DNA from: Corylus avellana
Taxonomy: Eukaryota; Streptophyta; Magnoliopsida; Fagales; Betulaceae
NCBI RefSeq assembly: GCF_901000735.1
Contig: NC_081545.1
Location: 2,834,583 to 2,898,582, forward strand
DNA length: 64,000 nucleotides
Direction: 5' to 3'
Position numbers and translations under genes: made by a program. The first letter of the stretch is position 1. Each line of letters starts with the position of its first letter. The notes under the pieces are model-generated. The model saw only the letters and a list, made by a program, of their open reading frames with translations, searched no databases and was not told the DNA's origin. This document shows, one piece after another, positions 41,601 through 51,885 of the stretch.

Positions 41601-42727
41601 TATAAGGCTCGAACTGGTAGTTGTTCACATAGTTGCCCATATTAATATTAAAAATTGATGATTTTTTTTTTTTTTGTAATAGCATCCTTTTATTATAAAA
41701 GGATGCATATCATCTCTCTTCGAAACCAAATGCATTGTTGTATTGATTGAAGCTTCATACTCGGCTAGCTAGGCTAAGCAAATGCTCATATGCAAGCTGG
41801 CTTCTTGAGTCGTTTAAGAGTACTTGAAGTTTAAATTTATAATAAAAAAAATTAAAATAAAATAAAATATAAGAGCCAACTTGCAAGCTGGCTCGGCTCA
41901 GCTCGACTTATTATGAACTCGAGCTCGGGCTCAATTTTTTGACTCGTCCTTGAGCTCGAGTAAAATTTAAATAAGCCGAGTCCAAACAAGAGAAACTTGC
42001 TCAAGCTCGACTCGTTTACACCCTTAGTTGGAGTTAAAGACTGCAAATACTTTTTGATGGAACCACTTGAATTGTACCATGTGTTATCATTTTTATTTTA
42101 GTAGACATGTTGAGTGCCTATGATCGTTTGTATCTCAATGCAGAGCATCAAGGACTCCAAGTGTCCAGAGGAGCTTGAACCCGCAGATAGGAGAACTTCT
42201 GTACATGTTGATCTCGAGAAGCGGGATGAAAACTATCCTGTGCGTTCTATTTCGACCCTGATCTCCTTTGTATATGTTTCTGTCTGCATGTATTTCTCTT
42301 ACCGTTCCTTTGTCCCATTGCTTTAATGCAGGAGCCAGCGAAGCAAGTGAAGCGCTACATACCTTTTGAGGGAGTGGGAAGAACTATAGGTAGCAGCAGC
42401 ACCACCGCCCCTGCTGCCTCCGAACCCACCGATGCTGCCCCTTCCCTCAACACTGCCCCATTGCCATCGATGGGTTTAGTGGTCGATGAGTCATCACCGT
42501 CAACTTCTATTCAGCTAAGATTGGCGGATGGTACGCGTATGGTTTCTCGCTTCAACCACCACCATACAATAAGAGACATCCGTGATTTTCTCGACGCATC
42601 GAGACCAGGCAGTGCTAGAACTTACCAGCTGCTGACAATGGGGTTCCCTCCCAAACAACTTGCTGATCTGGACCAGACTATAGACCAGGCTGGCATAGGC
42701 AATTCAGTTGTCATCCAGAAATTCTAG
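38688..42727 (+). CDS. PUX5: Plant UBX domain-containing protein 5-like (UBA-SEP-UBX, CDC48 adaptor)
   Basis: p47-type cofactor that links the AAA ATPase CDC48 to ubiquitinated clients. Four exons: 38688-39232, 40576-40855, 42144-42239 and 42332-42727, total 1317 nt (438 aa), in frame, GT-AG. The UBA-like domain is about residues 23-63 ([20 protein letters not shown]). A linker follows with an Asn-rich run, an [10 protein letters not shown] segment and a Lys/Glu cluster that could act as nuclear signal. An acidic [18 protein letters not shown] motif precedes the SEP domain (about 244-306, [15 protein letters not shown]). The UBX domain (about 360-438) has the CDC48-binding loop FPPK at 412-415. 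Domain order and C-terminal [12 protein letters not shown] match PUX5 best. Intron 1 (1.3 kb) and intron 2 (1.3 kb) hold repeats; intron 2 carries a SINE and a Mutator-like element. Confidence 0.93.
41251..41360 (+). mobile_element. tRNA-derived SINE, family B, in PUX5 intron 2
   Basis: Starts CCAATGAGTTTTAGCTCAAG (box A-like TAGCTCAAGCGG), has box B-like GGTTCAAGTCCCACC, and ends ACTTACCAATAAAAAAAA. Flanks GTCTTTTTTGTTA (41238-41250) and GTGTTTGTTGTTA (41361-41373) match at 11 of 13 positions, a probable TSD. A box A-like remnant of the same family (AATGAGTTTTAGTTCAAGC) appears near 13362. Confidence 0.75.
41447..42026. mobile_element. CTCG-rich Mutator-like non-autonomous element in PUX5 intron 2
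   Basis: An element of about 580 bp. GTTGGAGTTA flanks it exactly at 41437-41446 and 42027-42036 (10 bp). The ends GGGGTATTAAGTGAGCGAAGC and, reversed, TAAGGGTGTAAACGAGTCGAG form an imperfect TIR. The outer thirds are built from AGCTCGGCTCG/CTCGAGCTCG words in opposite orientations. Inside is a perfect hairpin, GCATCCTTTT-ATTAT-AAAAGGATGC (about 41683-41707). No ORF. Confidence 0.75.
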
Positions 42728-43402
42728 CTATTTGCTTTGGTGCTAACACGTTTTGCGTTAGCCTTCTTTATATCGTTGACAAAAACTTGATTCATTCCAT
42801 GTTATACATATGATTTGATTCAGAAGTGTTTTCCAAGAAATTACATGTTTCTGAAGCAAAGATCTATCTATTTGCGAAAACATGGAGTTCAATCTGATAT
42901 ATTTGTGGAATTGTGTTTGTTCTTTTGCCATTGGATAGTTGACAGGTTTTAATGATTCTCCTTGGGAGCTTTCAACCAAACATGGGACGACCGGGTGGGA
43001 AATGTGAATCCATGCTTTTGGTAATAAATCCTTCTTGGCTGGATGGGGGCAAAGCCGGCAGGCAAAAGGGGTTTGATTCGGAACTGCTTGGGCCATTGCG
43101 TTGGTGGACTCTCCCGGAACATGGGCTCTGAAATAGGCTATAGCCAAACCATTTTCATTCATTTCATATAAGAAGTGGATAATTTTTTTTTTATTATTAT
43201 TTTTCTAAATTGAGTAGAAAAATATATTTTTGGTCGTTGTGATTTGGGGTTGTAACAAATAGCTAAATCACAACCCTCCTTGAGATGAGCCAAAAAAAAA
43301 AAAAAAATAACAAACAAGGTTATTGCCATCAAAAATACTTGACCGAATTTATTATGTCACGTCAACAGCAATTATATTATGACAAGTGTTGCTTACAATT
43401 TG

Positions 43403-43435
<33 letters not shown>

Positions 43436-44670
43436 CATTCTATCTTTTAGACAAGCACCTGAACATTCTATAGAGGAGAGTGCATCAACACCTCCATTTT
43501 ATACCGCAAAGAAAGTGTTAACTGATGTGAGGTAGAGAAATGAGATGGATAAACAAATATTGTAAGAGTGAATAAAACAAGTAATGATGCAGTTAAATAA
43601 ATTAGAAATTGATACTTGTAAATGAGCATATATTGATATGATCAAAGACTTACAATTTACTTGATTGATCAATGAAAGTACAAATATTTTGAGATTATTT
43701 AAAATGTCGTTATATATCTTGAAGGGTTTTTACAAAAGTGGATTACAAAGGTAATGGGTATATGGGATGGAAGAACTAATTTTTAGAATGAGTATTGTGC
43801 AACTTGCTGAACCTCTGAGAGCCATCTCTTAAATAGACTAGAGTTCTAACTGGAATCATTGCATGATTGACTAAGTGACTGAGCTTTTATAGCATGTTCA
43901 CTGAAAGTAGATTCTTGCTACTTAAAAAAAAAAAAGTAAATCACACCAAAAGTGTGGTATCGAAGCTGTAAGTGTCGTACCATCAGTAACACCATCACGG
44001 AAAAACAAAAGTAAAGAAATTTATCACAAAAGTAATAAAATAAAGAAACATTTTGAGAAAAATGATTTCTATACAAAAAGTAAACCAAAGAAAAACTTGT
44101 CAAACAAAATACCACAAAAAGAATCAATTTTAATATATGTATATACTAGTTTTTTTTTTTGTAAGTGACACGTGTCAAATATGATTGATGTTGACGTGAC
44201 ACATAATGGATTCCATCAAATTTTTTAACAGTATGACCTTTTTTTCTTTTTTGATTACCCCAACAAGTATTTGGTTACTTTTTAAACCTCTATAAACCAT
44301 TTGTCGTAACTTTAAACCATAGAGACTAAAAGTGCTTTTTTTTTTTTTTTTTTTTTTATTCATTTTTTAATTTCGTCTACTAAATTGATATTTGTCTTTA
44401 GAGCATATGTTTTTCACATGATATTTGTTCTTGGAGTAGGTGATTTTCACGTGAGAACCAATGTTCCAAGGACAAATATCAATTTAATAGATTGAGTTGA
44501 AGCATTGAACTTTGCCCATAAGAAGCACATACTAAGGGCTCCTTTTTAAGAAAAATTTATCCTCCTTTTTCCACTTAAGATTATAGAAAAAAATGATCAT
44601 TTCTCAATTGAGTAATATTATTTTTTATATTTATTTATATCACTTATTTCACACCGACTAATATATCACA

Positions 44671-44711
<41 letters not shown>

Positions 44712-45900
44712 GTAATTGAGAAGAAAAATTACTTAAATAAAACAAGTCACATCAATCAATCATTTGTTTCATGTTACCAATAGAATGTGTCAAATGCAAT
44801 TAAGGACAAGGATATTTTGAACTACTTTGGTTGTAATCTTTGGTTTTACCAGCCTAATACTCCATAATCCATATTGTACTTCATCCACGCCAGTATTTAT
44901 TGTCCTTTGAATTATATAGCCCATTGTCAAGTTTTCAACCACAGTAGTATGTGATAAACACAGCATTGAGAGACCACTAAGAAAACAATGATGAATAAAT
45001 TGAAAAGTTAAGATGCATTTAACACATTTGAGATTTGGGGGAACCATTTATGGATCTCTAGCCAGGCCAGGCCACTAAATTTTGATTCGAGACCAGTCTA
45101 ATCTTGCTTTTTGAAAGCTATGATGAGTAGATGGAAAAAGTTGCATGTGATGAACCCATTTGCTTTTATCCACAACTAGCATAGAATCTAGATTATTTAT
45201 CAATCTTAATCATATAGAGTTTGTCTAATCATATACTTTTAAGAGAGGTTAAAAAAAAAAAAAATTAACTTTTTGATGGCCAATGGAAATTGACATTTTT
45301 TTAGTTACTATCAACTATTCAACACACCCAATATAGATGGATTTTGTCAACTCCTCTTCTTTTACAATTAAATTAACATAGGGATAAACACAATGTTCAA
45401 GATATATTGACTTTTATGATATTATCTTCAAAATATATATTTTTTCTGGTATAGTTAATTAGGTATTACTCCAAACACTATATGCTAGTTGTTCCCTTTA
45501 GTGGAGTATGTGGGTTCTTTTGCAACACCTCTTGGAGATGACTTAAAGCAATAACCCATAAATGCTTGCTTGGCCTCAGGCCCCTCCCCCCAAATAATTT
45601 AAAAAAGAGAGTCGGCAAATTATTATAATTATTATTATTATTTTATTATAAAAGCATGAATATTTTTGAAATTTTGACAAAATTTAACGTAAAAGAATAT
45701 AATTAAAAAACGGGTGAAAATTTATTAGAGTTTTGTAAAGTTTTTCCAAAATAAATTGATATTCATTAACATCAAGATGGATACATCATTCTTTTACTCT
45801 TAAGAGAGAAGGTATTACTCATAAGATAATATCAAGATGTTTATCAACCATCGGGCTGACTTACTAGATTTTGAGGCTTAAGATGATAAATTTAAGTAAG
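42728..45900. other. Intergenic region downstream of PUX5
   Basis: No supportable gene. Visible items: an uninterrupted A-run of about 33 at 43400-43432; an inverted-repeat element at about 44370-44500 (AAATTGATATTTGTC against GACAAATATCAATTT); an AT dinucleotide array at 44671-44709; and a TCACAACC / GGTTGTAA foldback near 43245-43280. The remainder is AT-rich without recognisable content. Confidence 0.6.
44671..44709. repeat. AT dinucleotide microsatellite
   Basis: About 19 AT units. Shorter AT arrays occur at 7034-7056 (GH9 intron 2), 27661-27682 (PFP beta intron 1), 32803-32815 and 53618-53633 (KNOX intron 2). Confidence 0.85.
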
Positions 45901-45939
45901 ACATTTTTATAGAAAATGGGAGGGAAATTATAGGTGGAT

Positions 45940-46350
45940 CATGAAGGGAAAGTGATGGCATCCATATGTACTACAAAGCGACACATTTCTACCCCAGGTA
46001 TAGCGGCTTGGTAGGTGGTGGAATTTAGTAGAGATATGGAATTTCAAAATATCATGATGGAGGGAGATGCGCTTAAGATAGTTCTTGTGTTGCGAAAAGA
46101 CGGAAGCTACTAGAGCATATATGGTATGGGCATTTGGTGAACGATACAAAAGTTCTTCTAAATAGCTTTCGGTCATGATTTGTGTAACATGTCAAAAGAA
46201 ATGCGAACAAAGCATCGCATAGGTTAGCAAAGATGGCTATCTCTTAGCCCTTAGACTAAGTTTGGATGGAAGATTTTTTTTATTTTCATCCGTGATATTG
46301 TATTTGCTTATCAATAAGCTTTTCTTGAATAATGAAAATCTTGGAGATTC
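45940..46350 (+). pseudogene. LINE RNase H domain relic with 3' tail
   Basis: One frame with several stops gives IAAWxVVEFSRDMEFQNI and MMEGDALKIVLVLRKDGSY, and then, after shifts, VKRNANKASHRLAKMA, the family's C-terminal block. It is followed by the tail that normally ends these LINE copies (TTTCTTGAATAATGAAAATC). Same family as 4745-5095 and 11640-11990. Inactive. Confidence 0.75.
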
Positions 46351-46399
46351 TATCAGAGCCAAGGCATATTTCTATTTAAATATTTAATTAAACAATATT

Positions 46400-46942
46400 T
46401 ATTTAAATTTTATATATTAATTCTTAAACTTTGAAGATTTGCGGATCACTTAAACTTAAAGTGAAGTCAAGGAAATAGTCAAAATGAATTGGTCATTTAT
46501 GAAGACTAGATTCAACGACTCCTAACATGTTAGTGCTGTAATTTTTATGTCTTGCATATCTTAAACACAAAAGTACAGAGATATTAATTCCTAGAAGGAC
46601 TAAGGGTTTTACAGCAACTTGGATTAATCCTATGTGAAGGAAATTCATTTTCTTTGCTCTAAGTTTTTTAATTACTTCTTTAGAAAGTAATTGACATGTA
46701 TCATGATGTTTATTTAAAGCATAAACTTGTTCAACTGTTTTTACGCTGTAATCATTGCTAAATGATAATGGTGAAAAACTTGATTTATAAATTTCTTTGG
46801 TTGGGACCTTGGGTATATTCAAATTATGTGAATCTATATTCGCTTCAAGAATGTTATATTCTTCTTCATTAACTATATCAGATAAAGAAAGTAAACTAGA
46901 TTTAGAACTCATAGAAGAAGTAGATCTAAACAGTCTAAACAT
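46400..46942 (-). pseudogene. Endogenous pararetrovirus movement-protein relic
   Basis: A 149-codon open frame (46942-46493, minus) matches the N-terminal and central part of a caulimovirid-type viral movement protein (30K superfamily, Pfam Viral_MP). Residues about 54-76 and 101-114 carry its conserved core. The frame then hits a stop. Further recognisable sequence follows in another frame to about 46400 before stops end the similarity, so the copy is truncated and frameshifted. No capsid, protease, reverse transcriptase or RNase H of the same virus type was found nearby. The alternative, a movement protein-like domain of another retroelement, is less likely. Not expected to be functional. 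Confidence 0.65.
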
Positions 46943-48104
46943 AATTCAAAATATTTGTTAAGAACAAGACAACAAAATTGAAGGCTTTCTACTTTTAAAT
47001 GCTTCTCTTTAACGAGTCTTTTAAGTGTTCTGAAATAACTATTTGTGTGTCATATATATATATAGTGTATATATATATATTACACTATAAATATTGTTCA
47101 TCTTTCTTTATTTGTATGTCTTTGAAATGTAAAGTAGCAAAACAATAATAAGCGCCTAGCTGCCTAGCCTTTGAGCTGCCCTTTTCAATCATTTTTCTTG
47201 GAGATTACTATCCCACGCCACGCCCCACTCAATGCTTTATTTTTTTTTTTTTAAATAACGAAGAACCTCTTTAAAGGCAAGGTCATATTGTATACCTACT
47301 CCTATCAAATAAACTTCGTACTCTTGTAAATTAATACTCCCTTCACATGGATTTTGTCTCGTTGATTGACTCCAATAAATTGTTTGGACCCAAGAAGATT
47401 CAAATTATAGACTTGATGAAAACACTACAAAGATCAAGGCTCTTACTACTTGAGCCAACCTCTTAAAGTTCTTCGCTTAGTACTTGTTCCGACACAACTA
47501 TATACTAACAAATTCTATAGAGGATTAGTGTTTTTTTTTTTTTTTTTTCAGGATTTCCTATTCTAAAATTATGTGAATTCATGTTGTTTCTTGCATTGAA
47601 CAGCTAGAAAAATGATGTGGCAATAATGGCATGTTAACAATTTCTTCCTAAAAGACTTTTATTTTTTTTATTTTTGAAGAGACGTTTATTCTTTAGAAAA
47701 TAAAAAAAATATATATATATTTTGACTCAAAACTTTTCTACAACATAAAGCACAAGAACCTAAAAAAAAATATTAATCCTCATTAGTAACATCCACATTT
47801 GTAATAAATAGCATTTTTCAAGTTGTTCAATAAATTTACTAGACATATGCAACAATAATTATCACAAAACTCCCCTTCTGGCCTTCTTATGCCAAAACTC
47901 ATCAAAGCTATTTGCGATAATAGTTTTGGCAATGCTTTAATCTAACGGCTTAGTGTCGATTTCCGTGCATTTTTGCATACTTGCACAATATGAAAGGGAA
48001 AGCATGGTTCCACCAAGTTCTTGATTTGGTGGCCAGACTACCCGGTCTCGAATCCTTGGAGGCCACTCTCAACTTTCAAACTCTCTAGCTTTTCCGCTCT
48101 AAAT

Positions 48105-48392
48105 TAGGGTGACAATTTATGTTTACGTGTTAAGTTCGTGTTATATCAATGTATGCGTATAATATTATATAGATTAATTCTAACTCAACCCATTTAATTA
48201 AACAAGTTAAACTTCTCTATCATAACCTTCTAATTTTATATTGAGTTCATGTCGGGTTCGCGGGTTATGTAAAAAATTGTCAGCCATTATGTTATGTGTT
48301 GGTTCAAGTCGTGTCGAGACATGGGTATAAGATTATATAGGTAAACATAATTCGACCAATTTAATTAAATGGGAAAACTCTTTAACCATAAT
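48105..48392 (+). repeat. Dispersed repeat (NPF6.4 intron family), split by TRIM-like element
   Basis: Contains GGGTGACAATTTATGTTTACG, CTAACTCAACCCATTTAATTAAA, TCGGGTTCGCGGGTTATGTAAAAAATTGT and GGTATAAGATTATATAGG. Similar words resume at 49115-49170 (CACAATTTAATTTCGTGCC, TCAAAAATTGTTAGCCCTA), so the LTR array at 48393-49086 appears to have landed inside it. Confidence 0.55.
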
Positions 48393-49086
48393 TGTTGTGC
48401 ATGCACTTGTGAGAATTATGTCCTACATTGAGAAAGTATAAAAGAAAGAAAGAAGTGTTACATATCCCAAATTTTCCTCTCAAAAGTTAGTTCCCAAGTG
48501 ATGTGTCACCATCTCATGAGATTTATTATTTTGAGAAGTGTGTCACCAACTCATGGGATGGTGACACATCATTTGGGAACCAACTTTTTAAAGGAAAATT
48601 TGGGATGTGTAGTATTTCTCAAAGAAAAATAGTAGTAATATACCTAAGTGGACTCAAGCCCATTAGCTTTAGCTTTTGGGCTAGAAGTGGTGTCCTAATA
48701 TGTATATTAACTTACTCTGGTTTGACTCCTCCTTGATGTTTCTCTTTCTAACAATTGATATCAGAGCCCATGGTTTAGCTTCTGCTGTTGTTGATATGAG
48801 TGTCTTGGTTCGATGTGTTTGGTTTGACTCCGATAAAAAGAGTAGTTTCTCTTGGAATACGCGTGACACTCTTATGTATGAGGGAGTTTGTTCAATGTGG
48901 TAGAGACCCATAAGTGAGGGAAGTTTTGTTGTGCATACACTTGTGAGGTTTGTGTCCTACTTGTGAGGTTAATATACCTAAGTGGATCTAAGTCCATTAG
49001 CTTAGGCTTTTGGGCTATAAGTGGTATCCTAATATGCATATTAATTTACTATTTTTTGACTCCTCTTGGTATTTCTCTCCGCAACA
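48393..49086 (+). mobile_element. TRIM-like small LTR retroelement, two LTRs
   Basis: Two LTR-like units share TGTTGTGCATRCACTTGTGAG starts, AATATACCTAAGTGGA, CCATTAGCTT, TTTTGGGCTA.AAGTGG and TCCTAATATGYATATTAA blocks, and ACA ends. LTR1 is 48393-48753; LTR2 is 48927-49086. LTR1 is followed by ATTGATATCAGAGCCCATGG and LTR2 by ATTGGTATTACAGCTCATGG, both like the initiator-tRNA-Met primer-binding site. The internal region is only about 173 bp, without coding capacity, as in TRIM elements. A MITE is nested in LTR1. Confidence 0.7.
48461..48609. mobile_element. MITE nested in TRIM LTR1
   Basis: A near-perfect foldback of about 149 bp. CATATCCCAAATTTTCCT...GTTCCCAAGTGATGTGTCAC is mirrored by GTGACACATCATTTGGGAAC...AGGAAAATTTGGGATGTG. 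It is absent from LTR2, so it inserted after the LTRs formed. No ORF. Confidence 0.8.
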
Positions 49087-49629
49087 ATTGGTATTACAGC
49101 TCATGGTTAGCTTCCGTCACAATTTAATTTCGTGCCAAGTTTGCAGATTGTGTCAAAAATTGTTAGCCCTACCCAAAACAAGGTATGAAGCAAAGAGGAT
49201 TAACTTGATAAACCTCATCACGTACTGCTCTACTGTCATGTAGCATTACTCTAGATTCTTGAATTATACAATTTACTTATCAGAGAAATGCTATATACAC
49301 TTTCAATCCTATACTCTTAAGTGTACATTCAATTGCAATACACATTATTATTGAATTTTGGATGAATCATTATTAAAATTTGAATTTAATTATTATTTTC
49401 ACTAACACATCATGAAATGCACACTTGAAAGTTTGAAAGTGTGAAAGTAAGAGTCTACTTATAAACATATGACTATTTCTATTAATAGGTGCTTTGATAT
49501 TAGCTTACAAACTTTAGAAGAACCCATAAACTATAAAATATACATTTGGTGATGACTATTTTAATCGATATAATTGATGCTTAAGAAATATGAGGCCATG
49601 ACCTTTTCCAGCAGTGAAAGTCTCTTAAA

Positions 49630-49862
49630 TGATATTTTAAGAACCTGTTTAGAATTGTGTTAGAAAAATAGATATTTTAAGTCAAAAAAAGTTTTTAGAT
49701 AAAAGTTTTATTTTTAAGCTTTTGTCAGTGCATTTTGGCAATTTTTTGGCTTTTTGGACCTTTAAAAGCATTTTTAATTTTCTTACCAAACGAGTATTTT
49801 TTTTTTCAAACAAGCTTTTTGAGTGTTAAAAGCACTTTTAGGTGCTTCAATTTTTGGGCCCT
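49630..49862. repeat. Dispersed repeat related to 26050-26300
   Basis: Same ordered words as the copy upstream of the PFP beta gene (see 26050-26300), with AACCTGTTTAG at one end and TTTTTGGGCCC at the other. Non-coding. Confidence 0.55.
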
Positions 49863-50224
49863 AAGTTATTAGATGAAGAAAACATTAAACGTTAGTTGAG
49901 ATGAAAGCAAGCAAATAAAGTGCAGTACCATGCTGCTGAGATGCTAGAATTGGATTCTTCTTCAAGAGAATCCTTTGATGTCCGTTTATGCTATTCTTTC
50001 GATTTAAATTTATATTATAATAAAAATTTAAAATTTAAACTTTGTCTACCTGATTTTTTTTATTATAATTAAAAATTTTATATTGGGTTATTCTACATCG
50101 GTTGTAGAAGGGGCTAGTAGTTATTAGTCAGTTTATAAGTGTGAAGAAAAGCCTCACTTCTTGAATTAGCTTTGAGATTGAGAGAAGCCTAAGACCACTT
50201 AACATTTTATTTATTGAACAACTA

Positions 50225-50411
50225 GGGTCCGTTTGGCATTGGACACTTACTATTTGTTACAAAAATTCAACTCCCAACAACACTCTTATTTTTTACCTCA
50301 CTTTTTATTATTATTTAAATAAAAAAATACTACAAAATAATTTTTTTTGAACTTTTTTATACTTGACATTTTTTTTTTCACATTAATTAAAGTCAATGCC
50401 AAACGGTGCCC
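50225..50411. mobile_element. MITE with GGGTCCGTTTGGCATTG termini
   Basis: Left end GGGTCCGTTTGGCATTGGAC; right end, reversed, GGGCACCGTTTGGCATTGAC. CTA lies at both flanks and may be a 3-bp TSD, which would fit Tourist/PIF type. The internal AAATAAAAAAATACTACAA core is shared with 24890 and 59950. Confidence 0.7.
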
Positions 50412-51165
50412 TAGATCTTCCTAATTGAGCTCATATTTCGATGAAATGTTTCATGTGTGAACTTTTGGCTGCTTGTTGAATACCTCCCTCGTCCACTGTG
50501 GACGTGGGTTATAAATTTTACTTTGCAAGAAATTGCAGGGAGTAAAAAAGACTGGAGAAGACTAAAGAAGAAGAGACATTCGGAGTGTCCCACCAACTTT
50601 TTCTCTCCCATCTCCCCAAACCTACTTTTCCCCACTCTTCTTGAGAGTTTACCCCATATGGCTACATGGCCTATATTTGAAGAACATGAGAAAGAGACGA
50701 TGTCGTTTTGCTTGGATATAACTTATCAAATGGTGTCGCGTTGCTAGGTTTGCCTTTGTTGTTTTGCCCTAGAAAGGGTTTAACACTCCCAAAAGTGAAA
50801 CATGAGACTGTGAAAGAGAGAGAAAAAGAGAGAGAGAGAGAATATATATCAAACGGATGGATGGGTTCATATATGGAGGGGGTGAGACTGAAAGACTAAC
50901 ATCAATCACCAGAAAAGGACGGTTGAGATTGATTACCATCAATTACCAACACCACCAGCTGGTTAAACATCCACAATTATTTGCCTAAATTGTATATTAA
51001 TTAAATCTCATATGACATTTGTCTATTTGTTATTTTAAATTTGAGATTTTTAAGATCTAAAATATTAAATTTTAAAATATGTCTTATTTTAGACGCTTAA
51101 ATTTAATGGATATATTTAAAATTTTCAAATTTAAAGAAAATTCTAAGAAAAATGTATGTCTTACT

Positions 51166-51276
51166 TTTTTTTGTTGACATGTTCACACAAGAAAAGTGGA
51201 AGGAGAGATTCAAACTAGTGACCTCTAATTCATAAGGTGTGATTTACAATCGATTGAACTACCCTTTAGAGACAAA
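51166..51276 (-). mobile_element. tRNA-derived SINE, family A copy 3
   Basis: Minus-strand copy with box A-like TAGTTCAATCGATTG, CACACCTTATGAATTAG, CACTAGTTTGAATCTC, GTGTGAACATGTC and an A-tail. Perfect 11-bp TSD TATGTCTTACT at 51155-51165 and 51277-51287. About 600 bp upstream of the KNOX start codon. Confidence 0.85.
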
Positions 51277-51885
51277 TATGTCTTACTAAATAGTTAAATA
51301 GTTAGTGAGTGTAATATTCCCATCAGGCCAGCAAGTGTAATATTTACATAAAAGTTTTTTATGTTATTTGCACAAAATACAAACAAATTCCCATCAGGCC
51401 AGCAAGAAGCACAAGTCCATCAATCCCATTTACATTTGATCCTTCCCATAAGCCATCATTAAGCAACTTTTCTCTCTCTGTCTCTCTGTCTCTCTCTCTC
51501 TCTCTCTGAATGAATGAGGCAGCAAGCAATAGTAAGCTGATCAGTGGAAGTTCAGTAAACGAGGAGGTGATAAGAAGCAGCTTTCATCGGGAAGGAAAGG
51601 GTCTCAGACACTCTGAGTAGAACTAGCAGAAGCGCACGTTAACCCCGCGTGCAACCTTCTGTGCTCGCGTCTTAACTCTACTCTCTCTCTCTCTGTCTCT
51701 CTGTATCACACGGAGATAGGCAGAGAGAGGGAAGAAAGAGCTACTGTTTCTGCACAGGAACAACAGAAAAAAACCCATTTCCAAGAGACTCTGACTCCCA
51801 CTCTCTGCTGCTCTCTTAGGATTTTCTGCAGAAAGACTGCAAGTTTTAGCATAAAAACCGGGGGAGGGAGGGGGGGTATGATGAG

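Noticed and set aside
42758..43162. 134-codon minus-strand ORF downstream of PUX5
   Set aside because: No recognisable domain; overlaps the 3' UTR of PUX5 on the other strand.
45928..46176. 82-codon minus-strand ORF
   Set aside because: Antisense of the LINE RNase H relic at 45940-46350, which reads clearly on the plus strand.
48681..48911. ORFs on both strands around 48.7-48.9 kb
   Set aside because: They fall in the LTR and PBS of the TRIM-like element; non-coding.
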